Source: Flavobacteriales bacterium UBA2798 (GTDB lineage Bacteria; Bacteroidota; Bacteroidia; Flavobacteriales_D; UBA2798). Taken from it: a stretch of DNA of 9,847 nucleotides. Positions 5,123-9,847 of this stretch are shown here, piece by piece. The DNA is taken from the NCBI GenBank assembly GCA_002351955.1, contig DEHO01000035.1, positions 16,458-26,304 on the forward strand, given 5' to 3'. A program made the position numbers and the translations under genes. How positions within the stretch are numbered: position 1 is the first letter of the stretch; every line of letters starts with the position of its first letter. The notes beneath the pieces were generated by a model. It was not told the origin of the DNA. It saw nothing but the letters and a program-made list of their open reading frames with translations, and did not search any database.

Positions 5123-6548
5123 GCATGTTCGATTTCCCATTGTCTTCAATTGGCATTGATGCGATGTTAATCACCAATTCGCCTTCGTTTACAAGCTTGA
5201 GTTTTTTGAGCATGTATTTTGCATCGGCAATGGTATGATCGGTGCTTACCATTTTGTCGTAATAAATTCCCGTAACACCCCAAACCAGCGAAAGTGTTTC
5301 GAGCATTTTCCGGTTTCCGGTAAACACAACAATTTTTGCTTTGGGTCGCTGACTCGAAATTTTGAATGCAGTATACCCGGAATGCGTCATGGTAATAATT
5401 GCCGAAGCACCAACCCGTTGTCCGAGACGTGTTGCGTTAAAGCAAATACTGTCGGTAATAAAACGCTCATTTGTTGGATCATTGGGAATAGACTCCTTGT
5501 GATAAATTCCCTCAAATGTTTCCGCCTCCATTACAATTTTGCTCATCGTTTCAATCACTTTTGCAGGATGTTTTCCAACAGAAGTTTCACCGCTAAGCAT
5601 TACTGCATCCGCACCATCAAAAACAGCGTTGGCTACATCATTTACCTCAGCACGTGATGGTGTCATTGCCGTGATCATACTTTCCATCATTTGAGTCGCC
5701 ACAATAACCGGCTTGCCCTGGGACAGTGATTTACGAATGATCATTTTCTGAATGAGCGGAACATTCTGCAAAGGAATCTCCACTCCCAAATCTCCGCGAG
5801 CAACCATTAGTCCATCCGACTCATGAATGATATCATCTATCTCCTCAAGAGCTTCAGGTTTTTCAATTTTTGCGATCACTTTTGCCTTTTTCTGCTTCGA
5901 GGCAATGATGTGTTTCAACTCAATGATATCGCGAGCTTCACGAACAAATGAAAGACCGATCCAGTCCACATCCTTCTCAAGGGCAAACTCCAGATCTGCT
6001 TTATCTTTTTCAGTAAGAGAAGGCAATGAAACTTTGGTATTGGGCAGGTTCAATCCTTTCTTGGATCCGAGTACGCCACCCTGAATGACTTTCGTATAAA
6101 CTTCGTCTTTACCGTTAGTGCCTGTTACTTCAAATACCAGTTTACCGTCGTCCATCAACACCCTTTCGCCGGGTTTTACGTCGAACGGAAATTCCTTATA
6201 GGTGATGTAAGTTCTCTCCTTGTTCCCAACAACTTTTTGTGTGCTGAGAATATAATCCTGTCCCGTTTCCAGCAACACACCGTTGTTTTCCATTTCACCG
6301 CAGCGCAGTTTGGGTCCTTGCAAATCGGCGAGAATGGCAACATGAATACCGGTCTCGGTCATCAACTCACGAATGGTGGCAATAACCGCTTCGTGCTTTT
6401 CGTATTCCCCGTGTGAAAAGTTAATCCGGAACACATTTGCTCCGTTGTACATCATCTCCAGCAATACTTCCTTTGAAGAAGATGCAGGTCCGAGTGTAGC
6501 AACAATTTTGGTCTTTTTTTCGAGGATAAATGGGTGTAATGTTTTCAA
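5100..6548 (-). CDS. pyk: Pyruvate kinase
   Basis: Pyruvate kinase converts phosphoenolpyruvate and ADP to pyruvate and ATP, the last step of glycolysis. The 482-residue length is normal for bacterial enzymes. Landmarks are KIVATLGPAS (14-23), FRINFSHG (40-47), LADLQGPKLR (73-82), catalytic K227 with metal ligand E229 in AKIEKPEA, RGDLG (D253), VATQMMESM (283-291) and AVFDGADAVMLSGETSVGK (308-326). A C-terminal domain of about 355-482 completes the fold. The only start that keeps the N-terminal motif is TTG at 6548-6546: an in-frame TAA lies five codons upstream and the next ATG is codon 32, after the conserved IVATLGP. It follows the IPExxxVDY gene by 19 nt, so the two are very likely co-transcribed. 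Its 3' end overlaps phhA by 23 bp without a visible terminator. Confidence 0.97.
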   Translation of the reverse strand: MKTLHPFILEKKTKIVATLGPASSSKEVLLEMMYNGANVFRINFSHGEYEKHEAVIATIRELMTETGIHVAILADLQGPKLRCGEMENNGVLLETGQDYILSTQKVVGNKERTYITYKEFPFDVKPGERVLMDDGKLVFEVTGTNGKDEVYTKVIQGGVLGSKKGLNLPNTKVSLPSLTEKDKADLEFALEKDVDWIGLSFVREARDIIELKHIIASKQKKAKVIAKIEKPEALEEIDDIIHESDGLMVARGDLGVEIPLQNVPLIQKMIIRKSLSQGKPVIVATQMMESMITAMTPSRAEVNDVANAVFDGADAVMLSGETSVGKHPAKVIETMSKIVMEAETFEGIYHKESIPNDPTNERFITDSICFNATRLGQRVGASAIITMTHSGYTAFKISSQRPKAKIVVFTGNRKMLETLSLVWGVTGIYYDKMVSTDHTIADAKYMLKKLKLVNEGELVINIASMPIEDNGKSNMLKLSRVE

Positions 6549-6567
6549 TGTTAATCGTATTTAAGTT

Positions 6568-6987
6568 CTAAAATAGCAGGTTCTCGCGTGATTTCAAAGT
6601 TTCGGCTTGTATACTGAAGGCGGCAATTACCATTTCAATTGATTTTAGCTGTGCAATAAGCTCAGATAGCTCCACCGCAAAATTGTTGCGCAGGAGAAAA
6701 AAATAGTCGGCTGCTTTCTGTTCGGGAATCAGATAAGCCGTATTGCTTTTATTGGGAAGAAGATAGTACTCGATATGATCTTCCTCACTGAAATACTCGT
6801 AGATTGAAAAATGATCTTCGGTTGATTTTTTCCTGTCGCTCAATACATGCAGAGCATCTCGCTTGTGCAATCCGATTCCCAGCTTTTGATTAATTGCCCA
6901 GCACAATCTGTAATCCGGAGCGTGACAACTGATTCCGACAAGATCGAAATCATAATCATATTCCATTTCCAGTTTTATCTTGCCCAT
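6568..6987 (-). CDS. IPExxxVDY-family protein
   Basis: This 139-residue protein belongs to a family named after its motif, here IPEQKAADY (residues 87-95, Ala in place of the usual Val). The family is found in Bacteroidota and in many genomes lies directly before pyruvate kinase, as here (19-nt gap). Its function is unknown, and the conserved pairing with pyk is the main clue. There is no signal peptide or TM segment, and the N-terminus is rich in acidic and aromatic residues (MEYDYDFDLVG). The ATG at 6987 starts a good family-like N-terminus. A near-consensus -7 box, TACTTTG (7001-6995, one base short of TAnnTTTG), ends 7 nt before it. The 88-bp gap to the ferredoxin gene upstream (6988-7075) shows no clear terminator, so read-through from that gene is possible. 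Confidence 0.85.
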   Translation of the reverse strand: MGKIKLEMEYDYDFDLVGISCHAPDYRLCWAINQKLGIGLHKRDALHVLSDRKKSTEDHFSIYEYFSEEDHIEYYLLPNKSNTAYLIPEQKAADYFFLLRNNFAVELSELIAQLKSIEMVIAAFSIQAETLKSRENLLF

Positions 6988-7075
6988 TACTTTACAAAGT
7001 ACGCAAGAAATCGGACAGATACAATGTAAAGGATTTATTAAGTGTGCGAACAGCGCTCGCCAACAGAAGGAAGTC

Positions 7076-7348
7076 TCATCCGCAAATCTCTATATCGCTT
7101 ATCACACGAGCTTTACAGGAATAGATTTGTTCGTTGTTCAATTCCTTCACTACCAATCCCTGCTCTTTTTCATAGGCAGCTATGGTTCCCTTCACCTTGA
7201 GTTTACATGTACCGCAACCAATAGCTCCCTTGCAGGTACCCCATTGCGATCCGGCTTCAGGAACCAGATCAAAACGAACCAGGAGTTCGCGGAGGTTTTC
7301 TCCGGTTCTGCATTCCAGTTCATGCTGCTGTATTCGCACCTTGGGCAT
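7076..7348 (-). CDS. Small 2Fe-2S ferredoxin
   Basis: This 90-residue soluble electron carrier has cysteines C39, C45, C48 and C78 (TCKGAIGCGTCKLKV, then IYSCKARV). This is the Cx5CxxC-x29-C arrangement that binds one 2Fe-2S cluster in a beta-grasp fold. The frame is open back to 7468, but the ATG at 7348 (MPKVRIQQHEL) is preferred. It starts the beta-grasp domain directly and overlaps the upstream stop codon in TAATG (7350-7346), a standard sign of translational coupling. The first spacing (Cx5C) resembles adrenodoxin-type ferredoxins, while the 29-residue gap to the last Cys resembles plant-type ones. Redox partners are unknown. Coupling to the DUF2805 gene suggests a shared role, which is inference. 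Confidence 0.88.
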   Translation of the reverse strand: MPKVRIQQHELECRTGENLRELLVRFDLVPEAGSQWGTCKGAIGCGTCKLKVKGTIAAYEKEQGLVVKELNNEQIYSCKARVISDIEICG

Positions 7349-7611
7349 TAACGTTTCGAAATTGAGTTGGAACTGATCGATCGCTGCCTGCTGCAACGAA
7401 ATCGCCCTCCGGTAAAGGCGCGCAATTTGGCATGCTTGGTTGTTCGACCTGCAACACGCTTTCTCCACATGCGAAACGACGAGGGCAACAAATGCTTTCG
7501 CATAAGAGCGATCACTTCCTTTTCGGATATACCGAACTGAAAAGCAATAGCTTCAAACGGTGTTCGATCCTCCCAGGCCATTTCGATGATACGGTCGGTT
7601 TGTGCTTGCAT
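7348..7611 (-). CDS. DUF2805 / TIGR03643-type small protein
   Basis: The product is 87 residues. The core MAWEDRTPFEAIAFQFGIS, then KEVIALMRKHL, then PSSFRMWRKRVAGR and TKH, is characteristic of this small conserved family of unknown function. Residues 18-41 read like a helix-turn-helix (FEAIAFQFGISEKEVIALMR), so DNA binding is possible but unproven. The basic tail with RFRCSRQRSISSNSISKR appears to be a genuine family C-terminus, so the apparent frame change at 7350 is a gene boundary and not a frameshift. The ATG at 7611 gives a short, plausible N-terminus (MQAQTDRIIE). It is the first gene of a minus-strand pair and overlaps the ferredoxin start by one base. I see no convincing TAnnTTTG box upstream on the minus strand. 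Confidence 0.85.
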   Translation of the reverse strand: MQAQTDRIIEMAWEDRTPFEAIAFQFGISEKEVIALMRKHLLPSSFRMWRKRVAGRTTKHAKLRAFTGGRFRCSRQRSISSNSISKR

Positions 7612-7664
7612 AAAGGCAGTAGGATTTACAACAAGTCAACCGGAATTTTGTTCTCCCTACAAGC

Positions 7665-7695
7665 ATTGCCATTAAGGCATTTGACCTTAAATTTG
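7665..7695 (+). promoter_or_regulatory. Bacteroidota-type promoter for the DUF2452 gene
   Basis: TAAATTTG (7688-7695) is a perfect TAnnTTTG -7 box, and ATTG (7665-7668) lies 19 nt upstream at the -33 position. The ATG is only 4 nt after the box, so the mRNA should be leaderless or nearly so. The spacer carries a small inverted repeat, TGCC-ATTAA-GGCA (7667-7679), a possible operator. Confidence 0.6.
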
Positions 7696-7699
7696 CTTT

Positions 7700-8140
7700 A
7701 TGCAGGACTCTGAAGAGTTTCAAAACCCGATCGATAAGGATAACATCACGGAAACACCAGGATCGCTTCCCTATGCGCATCACAGAGGGAGTGCTGTAAT
7801 AAAAACCTCCAAGGAAAGTGTGATCAAAAGCCGCTCGCTATCGGCCATGGAAGATCAGACAGAAATGCAACTGCAGCAAATCCGGCGACAGATCGAATTA
7901 CTGGCTCAACAGGCACAGGAAATCAAGGAGCGCAAAGAACTATCCCTGAAAATTTATCAGGCCAAAATGAACTTTGCTCCACTCATTGGGGATGCATATT
8001 ACCTGTACGAGACGGAAGAAGGTGGACATATCCTTTCCATGATTGGTCCGAATGAATGGGGCCGCTCACGTAAATTCAAGGTCTTCCTTGCAAAAGTGCG
8101 CTTACTTGCCGACCACACCTGGATGAAAGAAGAAGTTTAG
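7700..8140 (+). CDS. DUF2452-type protein
   Basis: This 146-residue cytoplasmic protein has a polar N-terminus of about 30 residues. The conserved segment is SAVIKTSKESVIKSRSLSAM (31-50). A helical, glutamine-rich stretch follows (about 50-82), probably a coiled coil. The C-terminal part contains YYLYE (100-104), ILSMIGPNEWGRS (111-123) and VRLLADHTW (133-141). This pattern matches the DUF2452 family as I know it, which has no assigned function. There is no signal peptide or TM segment. The ATG at 7700 is the only start that keeps the conserved N-terminal segment, since the next Met is residue 50. A consensus -7 box ends 4 nt upstream, implying a leaderless transcript. The stop codon overlaps the convergent CutA-like gene's stop by 4 nt. 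Confidence 0.82.
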   Translation: MQDSEEFQNPIDKDNITETPGSLPYAHHRGSAVIKTSKESVIKSRSLSAMEDQTEMQLQQIRRQIELLAQQAQEIKERKELSLKIYQAKMNFAPLIGDAYYLYETEEGGHILSMIGPNEWGRSRKFKVFLAKVRLLADHTWMKEEV

Positions 8141-8451
8141 TTTTTACGCGTCTTCTGACGGACTTCGTTGGCCCAGTCCTCTTCGATTTGTATTACGGGA
8201 AAAGAAAACATGCGGGGTTCGGGTCCGTAAACCTCTGTTACTTCATGCACCAATGTGGCAAACAACAAAGAGCGCATGATGCAGGTAACACGAAAAAAAA
8301 CCACTTCCTTTTTGCTTTGTGAATCTTCATCCCATTCCAGCTGCACCATTTCCTCCAAGCGAAGATCCGTAGTGTATTTCCCCCTAAGCATCATATCCGC
8401 AATTCCTTCGCTCACGTGCTTGTCTTTGGTAATCATGTTAAACTGAATCAT
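8137..8451 (-). CDS. Small CutA-like protein (tentative)
   Basis: This 104-residue protein has no signal peptide. Predicted layout: strand (IQFNMITKD), helix (HVSEGIADMMLRG), strands (DLRLEEMVQLEWDE and KEVVFFRVTCI), helix (SLLFATLVHEVTEVYG), then FSFPVIQIEEDWANEV. This order, with a final hydrophobic PV strand followed by an acidic stretch and Trp, resembles the ferredoxin-like fold of CutA1 proteins, but the sequence match is weak and the assignment is inference. It could equally be an uncharacterised small Bacteroidota protein. It starts 10 nt after the stop of the TolC-like gene and is probably co-transcribed with it. Its end overlaps the DUF2452 stop by 4 bp. Confidence 0.7.
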   Translation of the reverse strand: MIQFNMITKDKHVSEGIADMMLRGKYTTDLRLEEMVQLEWDEDSQSKKEVVFFRVTCIMRSLLFATLVHEVTEVYGPEPRMFSFPVIQIEEDWANEVRQKTRKN

Positions 8452-8461
8452 GGTGTTTGTT

Positions 8462-9847
8462 TTATGGATTCATACGATTGGCAAAGCCCGAAGCAAATCG
8501 ATAAGCAGCGTAACTTTTGAAATACTTAGCCCGGATCTCATTGAATTTCACTTCGGTTTCTATTACCATCACTTCGCGGGCATTGATCATGAAAAGACTG
8601 CTTTCTCCCTGTACAAACTTCATTCGCTCTGCATCAAGCAAACGACGATAATTCACCAGGTTGGATTCGGCCATCTGCATTTGCTCACGTAAAAACAACA
8701 GCTCATTATAGGCCGATCTCCATTTTACCTGAAGTTCCATGCTCTTTAGATCACGATCGAGTTGCGCTTGTTGAATTTTTACTTTGGTCAAGCCTATTGC
8801 ACCGCGTTCCTGGCGAAGGAATACAGGGAAGGAAAATTGGAGTCCCCACTTATAATTCTCGGTTGAAAAAACCGGAAAATCATTACCGGATACAGGATAA
8901 CCTAAAAAGTTGTATTGGGCTGAAAGTTTGGGTTTGAGTTTGTCGGTTTTATACCTGCGTTCAATTTCAAGATCCTGCAACTTATAATTGTATAACAACA
9001 TGGCAGGATGTGAAGTGCTCAAGGTATCCATGCCTCTTTGATCTTCTGCAGGGGAAACAGATTTTATCAATGAAAGATCAATGCGGTCCGGATGAACATC
9101 ATCACGCAAATCCATCGGACGCATATCTTCTCCCCAGAGAAAAACGGATAAAACAAGTTTCTGATTTTTAGAAACCAATTCAGCTTCGTTCAGCAACATT
9201 TGACGGCTTTGTAATTGGATAAATGCTTCCAGTGTATCAACACCGGGACGCTCCCCAACAGCATGTAGCGACCGCACGAAATTCAACCGCTGTCTCGCCA
9301 GGTCAACACCGTTACGATACACCAGCACATTCTGATCATATAGCATCCAATCGTAATAACACCTGGATGCTTCATAGAAAAGCTCATTGAGAATAAGCTG
9401 CTGTTGCTGTTCATTTGCACGTTCGAAGATACGAGCCTGCATCACGGCTGCTCTCCGGTGATCGATGAGTAAACCCTGAGCAAGGGGCACTTTTATTCCT
9501 GCATAAAGCAAACCACTTGCAGGCATCTGGTCCATCGCATTTACATAAGCTCCCTGCGATTGATCGAATCCCATTTTTATTTCCGGACCAAACCAAATGG
9601 GAACTGTAGCAAGTGTATTCAGTAAAGCGTAATACTGAGTGCCGGAATAAAATTTGTTACTGAAATCTGCACCAAGAGTCGGATCAAAATTTCCGCGCGC
9701 CATCATGAGGTTGTAGCGCGACTGATCGTTGAGTAATGTGGCCTGACGTGCAACGGGATGAAAGCGTACCACCATCCCCATGTAATCATTAAAGCTAAGT
9801 TTCAATGAGTCGTTCGCCTTCAGATCCGTAAAGAAAAGAAGCAGAAG
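8462..9847 (-). CDS. TolC-family outer-membrane efflux protein (5' end missing)
   Basis: This is an outer-membrane channel component of an RND- or ABC-type tripartite exporter, or of a type I secretion system. The frame is open to the right edge, and 461 residues are visible. The first visible residues (LLLLFFTDLKA) are the hydrophobic end and probable cleavage site of a signal peptide. They are followed by SLKLSFNDYMGMVVRFHPVA, the standard start of mature TolC-like proteins, so only a few residues are missing. The two-fold OEP repeat is visible: beta-strand segments near LLYAGIKVPLAQG and YKWGLQFSFPVFL, each followed by a long helical hairpin (ARIFERANEQQQQLILNEL and TKVKIQQAQLDRDLKSMEL). 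The TTG at 9805 is not the start, because it falls inside mature protein. Partner pump genes would lie upstream, outside the window. It precedes the CutA-like gene by 10 nt. Confidence 0.9.
   Translation of the reverse strand, partial: LLLLFFTDLKANDSLKLSFNDYMGMVVRFHPVARQATLLNDQSRYNLMMARGNFDPTLGADFSNKFYSGTQYYALLNTLATVPIWFGPEIKMGFDQSQGAYVNAMDQMPASGLLYAGIKVPLAQGLLIDHRRAAVMQARIFERANEQQQQLILNELFYEASRCYYDWMLYDQNVLVYRNGVDLARQRLNFVRSLHAVGERPGVDTLEAFIQLQSRQMLLNEAELVSKNQKLVLSVFLWGEDMRPMDLRDDVHPDRIDLSLIKSVSPAEDQRGMDTLSTSHPAMLLYNYKLQDLEIERRYKTDKLKPKLSAQYNFLGYPVSGNDFPVFSTENYKWGLQFSFPVFLRQERGAIGLTKVKIQQAQLDRDLKSMELQVKWRSAYNELLFLREQMQMAESNLVNYRRLLDAERMKFVQGESSLFMINAREVMVIETEVKFNEIRAKYFKSYAAYRFASGFANRMNP

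Noticed and set aside
7076..7611. A single gene broken by a frameshift (two overlapping minus-strand frames)
   Set aside because: The upstream frame has a complete DUF2805-type C-terminus and the downstream frame begins a complete ferredoxin at the TAATG junction, so these are two intact genes.
9803..9805. TTG as the start of the TolC-like gene
   Set aside because: The frame continues to the window edge with a signal-peptide-like segment, so the gene is partial and the real start lies outside.

Overview
The window looks like chromosomal DNA of a member of the Bacteroidota. The evidence is the gene content: an IPExxxVDY-family gene directly before pyruvate kinase, a DUF2805/TIGR03643-type protein, a DUF2452-type protein, a short bacterial phenylalanine 4-monooxygenase, and a SpoIIE-type phosphatase of the style common in that phylum. 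Promoter-like TAnnTTTG boxes and mostly weak Shine-Dalgarno sites agree with this. There is no phage, transposase, CRISPR, rRNA or tRNA signal. Family assignments come from reading the translated sequence and were not database-checked.

Layout, left to right. (1) 1-349, minus: the start of a membrane-anchored or secreted protein of unknown function that runs off the left edge. (2) 404-2338, plus: a two-TM sensor with periplasmic domain, HAMP, coiled coil and SpoIIE/PP2C phosphatase domain, divergent from gene 1. (3) 2304-2563: a compact repeat cluster starting inside the 3' end of gene 2. It has two identical 66-bp copies of a long hairpin, a third partial copy and two further hairpins. (4) 2591-3097, plus: a YkgJ-like cysteine-cluster protein, ending in a bidirectional terminator shared with (5) an M42 metallopeptidase (4188-3139, minus). 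(6) 4189-4408: a short divergent region with the M42 promoter and, on the plus strand, a possible tyrosine-rich leader ORF followed by an intrinsic terminator 17 bp before (7) phhA (4409-5122, plus). (8) A minus-strand run: DUF2805 protein, 2Fe-2S ferredoxin, IPExxxVDY protein, pyruvate kinase (7611 down to 5100). (9) 7700-8140, plus: DUF2452 protein. (10) 9847-8137, minus: a TolC-family outer-membrane protein cut by the right edge, then a small CutA-like protein.

How the genes relate: most are housekeeping genes with little shared pathway logic. The likely transcription units are DUF2805-ferredoxin (stop and start overlap in TAATG), IPExxxVDY-pyk (19-nt gap) and TolC-CutA-like (10-nt gap). 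Two convergent pairs (phhA/pyk and DUF2452/CutA-like) overlap at their 3' ends and have no terminator between them.

The two parts most worth following up are the palindromic repeat cluster built from the phosphatase gene's 3' end, and the arrangement upstream of phhA. The latter has the geometry of a transcription attenuator (Tyr codons, alternative pairing, terminator) in front of a tyrosine-forming enzyme. Both are readings of the sequence and have not been tested.
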